DNA from: an uncultured Selenomonas sp.
Lineage (GTDB): Bacteria > Bacillota > Negativicutes > Selenomonadales > Selenomonadaceae
Length of the DNA stretch: 23,371 nucleotides
NCBI GenBank assembly: GCA_937915915.1
Contig: CALGGN010000312.1
Coordinates: 1 to 23,371 of the forward strand
Reading direction: 5' to 3'
Part shown: positions 1 to 7,168 of the stretch, piece by piece
Position numbering within the stretch: position 1 is the stretch's first letter
Layout: each line of letters starts with the position of its first letter
Made by a program: the position numbers and the translations under genes
The notes under the pieces: model-generated
What the model saw: the letters and a program-made list of their open reading frames with translations, nothing else
The model's database searches: none
What the model was told of the DNA's origin: nothing

Positions 1-1
1 C

Positions 2-478
2 CTCATGCTGCTCTTCTACGGCGTGCTGGCGGAAAGCGGCTTGTCCCCTGTTTCCGTGGCGGTGATCGCCTTTTCCCTGCACACCTCGGCTCATGTGGCG
101 GAGCTCATCCGTGCGACGGTTTCGGCAACGGACCATGGGGAAGTGGAGGCGGCCAGATCCCTTGGCTTTTCCAAGTGGCAAGCCTTTCGTCTGGTGACGC
201 TTCCCCAGATTGTCCGCATTGCCCGTCCAGTGTATCAATCCACCATCGTGAACCTCATTCAATGGACCAGCGTGGTGGGATATATCACCATCACGGATCT
301 GACCAGGGTGATCTACAATACCGCCTCCCGCACGATGCAGCCCATGATCACGATTTTGGGCGGCATGTTGATTTATCTTGCCATGTCCTACTGCGTGTAC
401 GGCGTCTTTTCCTATTGGGACCGACGGGATCAAAAGGGTGATGAGGCGGCTCTCGAAGCGAAACGAAGTGGAGCATAG
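2..478 (+). CDS. Amino-acid ABC transporter permease (C-terminal part, 5' end outside window)
   Basis: This is the membrane permease subunit of a polar-amino-acid-type ABC importer, which moves substrate handed over by a periplasmic or lipoprotein binding protein. The reading frame is open to the left edge, so the ATG at 5 is probably internal and the start lies outside. The visible 157 residues contain several hydrophobic segments and the EAA cytoplasmic loop (about residues 46-68 counted from the ATG at 5: EVEAARSLGFSKWQAF followed by LPQ), which is the coupling helix region that docks on the ATPase. The family is usually about 215-250 aa, so roughly the last two thirds is seen. The ATPase gene starts 14 bases after the stop, so the two are co-transcribed. 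The substrate cannot be told from the sequence. HisM/GlnP-type assignment comes from the EAA loop and from the partner gene. Confidence 0.88.
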   Translation, partial: LMLLFYGVLAESGLSPVSVAVIAFSLHTSAHVAELIRATVSATDHGEVEAARSLGFSKWQAFRLVTLPQIVRIARPVYQSTIVNLIQWTSVVGYITITDLTRVIYNTASRTMQPMITILGGMLIYLAMSYCVYGVFSYWDRRDQKGDEAALEAKRSGA

Positions 479-492
479 GAGGCGAAGAGCGG

Positions 493-1611
493 GTGGGCAT
501 TCTGGAAGTGAGGGGGCTTTCTAAGTCCTTTGGGGATCTGGCCGTGCTGAAATCTGTGGATTTAAGCGTGCGGGAAGGGGAGCGCATCGCTGTCATCGGC
601 GCCTCCGGCTGCGGCAAGAGCGTCTTTTTGCGCTCCTTGAATCTTTTGGAACAGCCCGATGCCGGGAGCGTTGTCGTGAACGGCATGGAGATCACCGCCA
701 AGGGGGCAAAGGTGGACGAGATCCGCCGTCAAATGGGCATGGTGTTCCAGAGATTTTGCCTTTTTTCCCATCGCAATGTCATGGACAATCTCTGTCTTGC
801 GCCTGTCGAGCTTTTGGGCATGCAGCGGGAGGCTGCAGAGGAGAAGGCAATGGAACTCCTGCGGGAGGTGGGGCTTGCCGCCAAGGCCAAGGCGCTCCCC
901 TGCGTCCTGTCCGGCGGACAGCAGCAGCGCATTGCCATCTGCCGAGCCCTGATGATGGAGCCGAAGGTCCTGCTCATGGACGAGCCCACCAGCGCCCTCG
1001 ACCCGACCATGGTGGGGGAGGTGCTGGCGGTCATCCGCATGCTGGCGAAGCAGGGGCGCACCATGATCGTCGTCACCCATGAGATGAACTTCGCCCGTGA
1101 GGTGGCGGACCGGATTTTGTTCTTCGCCGACGGTGGCATCTATGAGCAGGGAACGCCGGAGGAAATCTTCGACCGCCCGAAAAGGGAAAAGACCATCGCG
1201 TTCATCCACAAGCACAAGTACTTCAGCTATGACATCCGGAGCAAGGCTGACTTTGACCTCATGGAGCTGCAGGGGGGCATCTGGACATTTGCGGAGAAAT
1301 ACGGCATAGCGGCTGACCGTGTCTATGCACTGCAGTATTGCGCGGAGGAACTGGTCTACGAATTTTTCGATGTCAGTTTTGTGGGCACGGAAGCCGTTCG
1401 CATTGCGCTGACCCTCACCTATGCAGAGGCGCAGGATGTCATCCGCCTGGAACTGGACAGCGGCGGCACAGCCTACGATCCCTTTTTGGCAGAAAGCGAA
1501 GCGGATGAGGCGGATGACGAGCATATCGGGGTCGCTATCCTGAAAAGGAAAGCCAAGCATTTTGCTTATTGTCTGGATGAGGGAGTCAACCGGATTACGG
1601 TTGAATTATGA
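493..1611 (+). CDS. Amino-acid ABC transporter ATPase with C-terminal RsbW/HATPase-like domain
   Basis: ATPase subunit of the amino-acid importer formed with the preceding permease. The start is GTG at 493, with AGGAGG at 477-482 ten bases upstream. Residues 1 to about 235 are a complete GlnQ/HisP-type cassette: Walker A GASGCGKS (36-43), Q-loop VFQRF (84-88), signature LSGGQQQR (139-146), Walker B LLMDEP (160-165) with catalytic E164, and H196 in the switch loop. GlnQ proteins normally end near 240-250 aa, but this one runs to 372. The extra 130 residues resemble the anti-sigma-type HATPase fold (RsbW/COG2172): an EEL helix (285-287), D-S-G-G then YDP (322-330), HIGVAILKR (344-352), and the terminal G-V-N-R-I strand (364-368). 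The usual Asn of the N-box is not at its expected place (Y or E there), so ATP binding by this tail is doubtful. A regulatory role is inference; the cassette assignment is secure. Confidence 0.92.
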   Translation: MGILEVRGLSKSFGDLAVLKSVDLSVREGERIAVIGASGCGKSVFLRSLNLLEQPDAGSVVVNGMEITAKGAKVDEIRRQMGMVFQRFCLFSHRNVMDNLCLAPVELLGMQREAAEEKAMELLREVGLAAKAKALPCVLSGGQQQRIAICRALMMEPKVLLMDEPTSALDPTMVGEVLAVIRMLAKQGRTMIVVTHEMNFAREVADRILFFADGGIYEQGTPEEIFDRPKREKTIAFIHKHKYFSYDIRSKADFDLMELQGGIWTFAEKYGIAADRVYALQYCAEELVYEFFDVSFVGTEAVRIALTLTYAEAQDVIRLELDSGGTAYDPFLAESEADEADDEHIGVAILKRKAKHFAYCLDEGVNRITVEL

Positions 1612-1662
1612 GGATGGCAAAATGGAACAATTGTGCCATAGGATGGGAATGGGGGTGGCAGA

Positions 1663-2622
1663 TTGCTTTATCTTTGTATGATTGTTTCCGTTGCGCTGAT
1701 TGCGGCCGGCGGATGGGGCGCGGCAGGTGAGTGGCCGCGGCTTGGAATGGCGGCGTTGATGGCAGGTCTCGGCATCAGTGCGCAGAGCGTGAAATACTGG
1801 CGGGAGCATCGCGTGCCGACGCTGGAACTGGAAGAGCTCGAGGCGGAAAAGGCGCTGCTGCTTCAGGAGAGCTATGAGAAGGCAATCTCGGATTACCGTT
1901 CTTTGGACTTGCTCAAAAAGGAACTGCAGGACAGGGAACTGATCGGACAGGTGGAGCACATGCAGCATGTTTCGCAAAATTTGCTCGCCTACCTTGAGAA
2001 GCATCCGACGAAGATCCCGCTGGCGCAGCAGTATGTCGACTATTATCAGGATCGCGCCGTGACCTTGGTACAGCAGTATCGGGAGCTGGAAGAAAGCGGG
2101 CTGTCCACGGAGCGCGTGGAGGCGCAGAAGGCGCAGCTGAAGGAGACGCTGGCCTCGATGGATGGGGCCTATGCGGAGCAGTTCGAACGAGTGCTCAGCG
2201 ATCAGATGCTTGCAGCCGAGGCCGAGATGACGGTCCTGCGGCAGCATCTGGAGTCCGAGGGGCTGGGGCGTGAAAAGGCGGAGACGCATATACATCTCAG
2301 CCGCTCGGCGAAAAGGGCGCAAAACGGGTTCTCGCTGGAGCGCTTTCTGGACTCCTTGTTTCACGGAGAGGGCAGCTTTTCCATCATCCCGCAGCAGGAG
2401 CGGGTGCCTGTCCTGAAGCGCAAGCTGATCCAGTCAGCTCTGGCGATGGGGCTGGGGTGGCTGGGCGCGCACAAGTTCTATCAGAGAAAGAAATTTTGGG
2501 GCGTACTGTATCTCATGTTTTGCTGGACGAGCATCCCGTTCTGGGTGAGCGTCGTGGAGGGTGTGAGATACTTGTTCATGCCGATGGATGATTTTTACTT
2601 GCAATACTATCGAAAGGATTAG
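1663..2622 (+). CDS. XpaC-like membrane protein with C-terminal TM2 domain
   Basis: 319 aa, start TTG at 1663; a GGGGGTGG stretch at 1650-1658 is the likely ribosome binding site, and an ATG at 1678 is the alternative start but sits too far from it. Residues 2-15 and 26-40 form two N-terminal membrane segments. Residues about 50-205 are a charged helical region whose pattern (KHPTKI, YVDYYQDRAVTLVQQY, then LESEGLG) matches the XpaC family (PF10112, '5-bromo-4-chloroindolyl phosphate hydrolysis' family). Residues about 252-305 look like a TM2 domain: GLGWLGAHKFYQRKKFWG followed by two hydrophobic helices. The telA gene follows after 12 bases. XpaC and TelA homologues (xpaC-yaaN in Bacillus) are known neighbours, which supports the call. 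The biochemical role of XpaC is not established; membrane scaffold or envelope-stress function is only inference. Confidence 0.78.
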   Translation: MLYLCMIVSVALIAAGGWGAAGEWPRLGMAALMAGLGISAQSVKYWREHRVPTLELEELEAEKALLLQESYEKAISDYRSLDLLKKELQDRELIGQVEHMQHVSQNLLAYLEKHPTKIPLAQQYVDYYQDRAVTLVQQYRELEESGLSTERVEAQKAQLKETLASMDGAYAEQFERVLSDQMLAAEAEMTVLRQHLESEGLGREKAETHIHLSRSAKRAQNGFSLERFLDSLFHGEGSFSIIPQQERVPVLKRKLIQSALAMGLGWLGAHKFYQRKKFWGVLYLMFCWTSIPFWVSVVEGVRYLFMPMDDFYLQYYRKD

Positions 2623-2634
2623 GGGGCGCAGATT

Positions 2635-3774
2635 ATGGCAGACATCAATCTGGAGGATTTGATGAAGCGGAAGCAGGGCGAGACGGCAACGGAAGTCGCT
2701 ATCGTGCCGGAGCAGGTCGTGGAGACGGTCACGCAGCAGGTGGAGACGCTTTCGCCGGAGGAGCAGCGGCGTGTGGCGGAGATCCGTGACAAGATCGATC
2801 TCATGGACAGCAGCACGGCGCGGACCTTCGGGGCTCCCGCCCAGAAGGAGATTGCGAATTTCTCGGACAGCATCCTTTCCCGTGTGCGTGCGAAGGATGC
2901 CGGACCGGTGGGAGACCTTCTGGGGCAGCTCGTGACCAAGGTGAAGTCCTTTGAGGCGCCGGAGGACAAAGGTTTCCTGAGCCGTTTGCCCTTTGTCGGA
3001 TCCGTGGTCAAGAAGGCGGAGAGCATGATGGCGGAGTATGAGAAGCTTTCGACGCAGGTGGACAAGATCCAGCGGGGGCTGGAGCAGTCCAAGGTGAAGA
3101 TGCTGGAAGATGTGGCGATGTTCGACGGGCTCTATGAAAAGAACCTTTCCTACTTCAAGGAACTGCAGCTCTATATCCGGGCCGGTGAGGAAAAGCTCGA
3201 TGAGATGCGGAACGTGACGCTTCCGAAGCTCCGTCAGCAGGCGGCGGATTCCAATGATCCGATGGCGGTGCAGGTGGTCAGCGATTTTGAGAACAGTGTG
3301 GACCGCTTCGAGAAGAAGGTGCATGATCTCAAGATCAGCAAGACACTGGCCATCCAGACCGCGCCGCAGATCCGCCTGATCCAGAACAATGACAAAGTGC
3401 TCATCGACCGCGTGCAGACGGCGATTTACAACACAATCCCCCTCTGGAAGAGCCAGATGGTCATCGCGCTGGGGCTTTCCCGGCAGCAGCAGGTGCTTGC
3501 GACGCAGAGAGCCGTGTCGGATACGACGAACGAGCTGCTGCGCCGCAATTCGGAGATGTTGAAGATGACGACGACGGAGACTGCGAAGGAAAATGAGCGC
3601 AGCATCGTAGATATCGAGACGGTGCAGAAGGTGAATGAGGATCTCATCTCAACCATCGAGGAAACCATCCGCATCCAGCAGGATGGCAGGGCGAAGCGCC
3701 AGGCGGCGGAGCAGCAGCTTGTCCAGATCGAAGATCGGCTGAAGCAGACCCTGTTGGCGCAGAGAAACAAGTGA
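2635..3774 (+). CDS. telA: Toxic anion resistance protein TelA (YaaN-like)
   Basis: 379 aa, full length for the TelA family (PF05816). The start ATG at 2635 follows an AGGGGG site at 2622-2627, directly after the XpaC-like gene. The protein is almost entirely helical and charged, with no membrane segment. Recognisable family stretches are the N-terminal DSILSRVRAKDAGPVGDLLG (near residue 80), the LSRLPFVGS segment (near 120), the YIRAGEEKLDEMRN region, and the late helical part with QLVIALGLS-like text (here SQMVIALGLSRQQQVLATQ) and an NELLRRNSEMLK helix. TelA homologues are linked to tellurite and cell-envelope-antibiotic tolerance, but the mechanism is unknown; it probably works on the inner face of the membrane with its XpaC partner. 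No promoter is seen between the two genes, so they form one transcription unit. Confidence 0.92.
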   Translation: MADINLEDLMKRKQGETATEVAIVPEQVVETVTQQVETLSPEEQRRVAEIRDKIDLMDSSTARTFGAPAQKEIANFSDSILSRVRAKDAGPVGDLLGQLVTKVKSFEAPEDKGFLSRLPFVGSVVKKAESMMAEYEKLSTQVDKIQRGLEQSKVKMLEDVAMFDGLYEKNLSYFKELQLYIRAGEEKLDEMRNVTLPKLRQQAADSNDPMAVQVVSDFENSVDRFEKKVHDLKISKTLAIQTAPQIRLIQNNDKVLIDRVQTAIYNTIPLWKSQMVIALGLSRQQQVLATQRAVSDTTNELLRRNSEMLKMTTTETAKENERSIVDIETVQKVNEDLISTIEETIRIQQDGRAKRQAAEQQLVQIEDRLKQTLLAQRNK

Positions 3775-3781
3775 GTTTACT

Positions 3782-3864
3782 ATGAAATCTTAGCGAATAC
3801 AAGCCAAAGGCGCAGTATGAGCTTAGATTTCATGTAAGGGCGTAGCGCGAAACATCGTTTCGCG
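3782..3864 (+). promoter_or_regulatory. Two consecutive inverted repeats between telA and the PBP gene
   Basis: The 116-base gap holds an inverted repeat with arms at 3782-3794 (ATGAAATCTTAGC) and 3821-3833 (GCTTAGATTTCAT), 12 of 13 pairs with a 26-base loop, then a perfect 8-bp hairpin, CGCGAAAC (3846-3853), loop ATC, GTTTCGCG (3857-3864). The second hairpin is followed by TGGAGTTTT, too weak a T-run for a confident intrinsic terminator. It could be a weak telA terminator, an mRNA-stabilising structure or a leader of the PBP gene. Confidence 0.45.
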
Positions 3865-3890
3865 TGGAGTTTTAGGGAAATTGGGAAGCA

Positions 3891-5888
3891 ATGATGAACA
3901 GACATGTAAGAGTGCAGAGCCGGATCCGATGGCTGGTCGTGATCCTGCTTGGCGCCATGGGCGTGGTCATGTTCCGCTACGCATGGCTGCAGCTGGTTCA
4001 GGGAAACGAGCTGTCGGAACGAATGCGCTATCAGGTGGGACAGGATTATTCCATCCAGTCGCCCCGCGGCGCCATCCTGGATCGGAACGGGCGCGAGCTG
4101 GCGGTCAGCACCATGACGAAATCGCTTTTCGTCGATCCGAACCATGTGGAGAATGCTGAGGCGGTGGCGGCAGACCTGGCGCCCCTTGTAGGGAAGACGG
4201 AGCAGGAGATTCTGGATGATATCGCCGTGGGCGGCGGATTCTCCTGGGTGAAGCGGCGGTTGGAGCAGCCGGAGTACGAGGCTGTGCGCGCACTGATCCG
4301 CGAGAAGGACTATGCGAGCTGTCTCGGTTTCCGTGACGAGGCGAAGCGCTATTATCCGAACGATGTGCTGGCGGCCAATGTCCTCGGATTCGTCGGCACG
4401 GACGACAAGGGGCTGGACGGCATCGAGCAGGCTTTGGACAAGTATATCAAGGGAGAGGTGACGGACACTTTTCTCTATACGGATCCTGCGGAGCGTCCGA
4501 TCCTGGACTCCATCTTTGCGAAGCGCGGCTATCAGGGAGACCACTGCAAGACCATCGAGCTTACGATTGACAGCGCGATCCAGTTCATCGTGGAGCAGGA
4601 GCTGGACAAGGCAATGGCGGCAAATAATCCGCTGAGCGTCACCTGCGTCGTGATGGATCCCAAGACAGCCGAGATTCTGGCCATGGCATCCTGTCCGAGC
4701 TATAATCCCAACAAGTTCTGGGACTATCAGCCGGAGGTATGGAAGAATCGTGCCGTGTCCTTTATCTACGAGCCGGGGTCAACCTTCAAGGCGGTGGTGG
4801 CCGGGGCGGCTCTGCAGGAAAAGGTGGTTTCCCCGAACAAGATCTTTGTGGATCCGGGATATGTCATGGTGTCGGGGCGGCGCATACAGAACTGGAACGG
4901 TGAGAGCTTCGGGACGGTCACGTTCACGGATGTGGTGAAGAACTCGCTGAATACGGGCTTTGCCCAGGTGGGACTGCAGCTGGGCGCAGAAAAGCTGATA
5001 GAATATGCGAAGATTTTCGGCTTCGGGGAATATACGGGCATTGAGCTTCCTGGCGAGGAAGCGGGCCTGCTTTTCAACCCGGAGGATATGGGGGACTCGG
5101 ATATCGCGACCATGGCCATCGGGCAGAGCATCGCGGTGACGCCGCTGCAGCTTGTGACGGCCATGTCCGCCATCGCGAATGACGGGATTCTCTTGAAGCC
5201 GCATATTGTGAAGGCCATTCGGAACGCGGATGGGACTACCTATCAGGAAACGAAGCCGGAAGAGGTGCGCCGCACCATTGAGTCCGCCACGGACAAGACA
5301 CTGGTGGGCCTCTTGGAGCAGGTTGTCGCGACGGGCGGCGGCGGAAAGGCTGCCGTCAAGGGCTACCGCATTGCCGGAAAGACGGGCACGGCGCAGAAGA
5401 TCCGCGAGGATGGCGTGGGATATATGGACGGGCGCTATATCGCGTCTTTCTGCGGCTTTGCGCCGGTGGAGGATCCGCAGTTCGTGGTGCTGGTCATCAT
5501 TGACGACCCCTCCGGCATATTCTACGGCGGGCAGATTGCAGCGCCGGTGGCGGGAAATATCTTTTCCCAGATCCTGCGCTATCGTCATGTCGAGCCCACC
5601 TCGGACCCGGAACTGATAGACGATGAGGAAGTGGAAATCGAGGGGGATATGAACCTGTCGCAGAAACCAAGCCAACCTTCGCCGCCTGCCTTTGAGGGCA
5701 ATGTCCCGAGCGGAATGGTGGTGGTGCCGGACTTCACGGGGCAGAGCATCCGCGAGGCATCCAGGACTGCGGCATCCAGGGGGCTTTCCGTGGAAAGCGA
5801 AGGTTCGGGCCGCGCCATCGGGCAGAGCATCGCGCCGAATACCTTAGTGGAGAATGGCACGCATATCGTTATACAGTTCAGCCCGTAA
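3891..5888 (+). CDS. Class B penicillin-binding protein with PASTA domain (FtsI/SpoVD type)
   Basis: 665-aa D,D-transpeptidase that cross-links septal or elongation peptidoglycan on the outer face of the membrane. One N-terminal membrane anchor (about residues 13-30) is followed by the dimerisation domain beginning QSPRGAILDRNGREL (56-70). The transpeptidase domain has all three active-site motifs: S297-T-F-K300, S352-L-N354 and K497-T-G499. A single PASTA domain (about 609-663, VVPDFTGQSIREA ... ENGTHIVIQF) closes the protein, as in SpoVD-like and other Gram-positive class B PBPs; enterobacterial FtsI lacks it. Two ATGs stand in tandem at 3891 and 3894, so the exact first residue is uncertain. 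The gene stands alone here, away from an mra/dcw cluster, and ends 38 bases before a strong terminator. FtsI versus SpoVD naming cannot be settled from this window. Confidence 0.94.
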   Translation: MMNRHVRVQSRIRWLVVILLGAMGVVMFRYAWLQLVQGNELSERMRYQVGQDYSIQSPRGAILDRNGRELAVSTMTKSLFVDPNHVENAEAVAADLAPLVGKTEQEILDDIAVGGGFSWVKRRLEQPEYEAVRALIREKDYASCLGFRDEAKRYYPNDVLAANVLGFVGTDDKGLDGIEQALDKYIKGEVTDTFLYTDPAERPILDSIFAKRGYQGDHCKTIELTIDSAIQFIVEQELDKAMAANNPLSVTCVVMDPKTAEILAMASCPSYNPNKFWDYQPEVWKNRAVSFIYEPGSTFKAVVAGAALQEKVVSPNKIFVDPGYVMVSGRRIQNWNGESFGTVTFTDVVKNSLNTGFAQVGLQLGAEKLIEYAKIFGFGEYTGIELPGEEAGLLFNPEDMGDSDIATMAIGQSIAVTPLQLVTAMSAIANDGILLKPHIVKAIRNADGTTYQETKPEEVRRTIESATDKTLVGLLEQVVATGGGGKAAVKGYRIAGKTGTAQKIREDGVGYMDGRYIASFCGFAPVEDPQFVVLVIIDDPSGIFYGGQIAAPVAGNIFSQILRYRHVEPTSDPELIDDEEVEIEGDMNLSQKPSQPSPPAFEGNVPSGMVVVPDFTGQSIREASRTAASRGLSVESEGSGRAIGQSIAPNTLVENGTHIVIQFSP

Positions 5889-5926
5889 ATTTGGGCAAAC
5901 AAGATTTTTGCAACAGATAGAACATC

Positions 5927-5957
5927 AAGTCCTTGCATGCGCGAGGACTTTTCTTTT
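5927..5957 (+). terminator. Rho-independent terminator after the PBP gene
   Basis: Stem AAGTCCTTGC (5927-5936), loop ATGC, GCGAGGACTT (5941-5950): ten pairs including one G-U, followed by TTCTTTT (5951-5957). It sits 38 bases after the PBP stop and separates it from dhaM. Confidence 0.88.
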
Positions 5958-6032
5958 GGGAAGCAGGAGTTTGAGATTTTTTGTTGAATAGAATACATGG
6001 AGAACGGAGATTTGATACTGGGGGACTGACGC

Positions 6033-6425
6033 GTGGTTGGAATTGTGGTGGTATCCCATAGCCAGCGGTTGGCAGAAGGCGTCGTGGAGCTGGCGCAGAT
6101 GATGGCGCCCGATGCACCGATTGCCGCGGCGGGCGGGCTGGATGACGGAACGACGGGAACGAGCTTCGAGAAAATCATCTATGCCATCCGGGATGTCTAT
6201 ACGGAGGAGGGCGTTGCCATCCTTGTGGACATGGGGAGCGCTGTCCTGACAGCGGAAATGGCGGTGGAAACGCTGCCGGAATGCAGGCTGGAGCTGCTGG
6301 ACTGCCCCTTGGTGGAAGGCGCGGTTCTTGCAGCTATGGAATCCAGGGCGGGGGCATCTCTGGAAACCATCGCGGAAAAGGTGCAGGAAGCCCGAAGCAT
6401 GAAGAAGCTGCAGCTGGAAGAATAG
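6033..6425 (+). CDS. dhaM: PTS-dependent dihydroxyacetone kinase phosphotransferase subunit DhaM
   Basis: 130-aa EIIA-mannose-type domain that takes phosphate from HPr and passes it to the ADP held by DhaL, which then phosphorylates dihydroxyacetone on DhaK. The start is GTG at 6033 with a TGGGGGA site at 6019-6025. The phospho-acceptor is H9 in VVVSHSQ. Other family features are the AAGGLDDGTTGTSFEKI loop and ILVDMGSAVLTAEMA, the counterpart of the usual VLxDLGSAxxNxE stretch. The length matches a single-domain DhaM of Gram-positive type, not the three-domain E. coli form. No dhaK or dhaL is visible: the gene is preceded by the PBP terminator and followed by an IS element, so partners must lie elsewhere or have been separated. 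It is cytoplasmic. A related EIIA of another PTS is unlikely given the conserved loop. Confidence 0.87.
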   Translation: MVGIVVVSHSQRLAEGVVELAQMMAPDAPIAAAGGLDDGTTGTSFEKIIYAIRDVYTEEGVAILVDMGSAVLTAEMAVETLPECRLELLDCPLVEGAVLAAMESRAGASLETIAEKVQEARSMKKLQLEE

Positions 6426-6442
6426 GATTGCAGCAAGAATGA

Positions 6443-6450
6443 GGAGGAGG
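6443..6450 (+). promoter_or_regulatory. Orphan Shine-Dalgarno (GGAGGAGG) at the left IS junction
   Basis: GAGGAGGAGG at 6441-6450, 16 bases after the dhaM stop, is an ideal ribosome binding site, but no reading frame follows: the next bases are the AT-rich left end of the IS607 element. It looks like the start signal of a gene once downstream of dhaM that was displaced. Confidence 0.35.
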
Positions 6451-6471
6451 ATTCTTAAATAACTGATTTTA

Positions 6472-6500
6472 TAGACAAATATGCACATTAGTGGTATAAT
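6472..6500 (+). promoter_or_regulatory. Promoter of the IS607 tnpA
   Basis: -35 TAGACA (6472-6477), 17-base spacer, -10 TATAAT (6495-6500), then GGGGGG (6509-6514) as ribosome binding site and ATG at 6521. The -35 box lies inside the 9-base motif repeated inverted at the right end, so the recombinase binding site and promoter probably overlap. Confidence 0.72.
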
Positions 6501-6520
6501 GTATTTATGGGGGGAAAACC

Positions 6521-7168
6521 ATGAATACATCAAATATCACGAATTACAAGCCTAAAGAGTTTGCTGAGCTCCTTAATGTCTCGGTAAAAACGCTCCAGCG
6601 TTGGGACAGAGAGAAAACGCTTGTAGCAAACAGAACCCCTACAAATCGAAGGTACTATACTTACGACCAGTATTTGCAGTTCAAAGGCATTGGCAAGGAT
6701 GCTGATTCTCGAAAGATAGTCATTTATACAAGAGTATCAACCCAAAACCAGTCCGACGACCTTGAAAATCAAGTTGATTTTCTGCAGCAGTATGTTAATG
6801 CCAAGGGACTTATAGCTGATGACATTATCAGGGACTACGGAAGCGGCCTGAACTATAACCGTAAAAAATGGAATCAGCTATTGAACGAAGTCATGGAAAA
6901 CAAAATCAAAATGATTCTTGTATCGCACAAGGATAGATTTGTCCGATTCGGCTTCGACTGGTTTGAAAAGTTCTGCAGCAAGTTCAATGTCGAGATAGTG
7001 GTTGTAAAAAACGAAAAGCTATCACCGCACGAAGAACTTGTGCAGGACATTGTGAGCATACTTCATGTATTCTCATGCAGGCTTTACGGCCTACGGAAGT
7101 ACAAAAAGCAGATTGAAGGGGATGAGACCATTGCTGAAGGCGTTCAAGACGGAGATAGCCCCGACTGA
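6521..7168 (+). CDS. tnpA: IS607-family serine recombinase TnpA
   Basis: 215-aa transposase of the serine-recombinase superfamily, which moves the element through a circular intermediate. Residues 8-52 form a MerR-like winged helix-turn-helix (KPKEFAELLNVSVKTLQRW, then the RRYYTYDQY wing), N-terminal to the catalytic domain, the domain order typical of IS607. The catalytic domain starts at about 66 (IVIYTRVSTQNQ), with the nucleophile S73, and contains SHKDRFVRFGF (135-145), with the expected arginines. Length is normal for the family and there is no frameshift, so the protein should be active. Its last 47 bases overlap the proposed tnpB start in another frame, implying coupled translation. 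Confidence 0.93.
   Translation: MNTSNITNYKPKEFAELLNVSVKTLQRWDREKTLVANRTPTNRRYYTYDQYLQFKGIGKDADSRKIVIYTRVSTQNQSDDLENQVDFLQQYVNAKGLIADDIIRDYGSGLNYNRKKWNQLLNEVMENKIKMILVSHKDRFVRFGFDWFEKFCSKFNVEIVVVKNEKLSPHEELVQDIVSILHVFSCRLYGLRKYKKQIEGDETIAEGVQDGDSPD

Noticed and set aside
562..1560. Long antisense frame opposite the ABC ATPase
   Set aside because: Rich in His, Leu, Gln and Arg in the way expected of a complement frame; the sense frame has all ABC motifs.
2434..3324. Antisense frame opposite the XpaC-like gene and telA
   Set aside because: No start signal and His/Leu/Arg-rich shadow composition; telA is clear in the sense frame.
3780..4544. Antisense frame over the PBP start and its leader
   Set aside because: No supporting protein features; the PBP N-terminus is well defined on the + strand.
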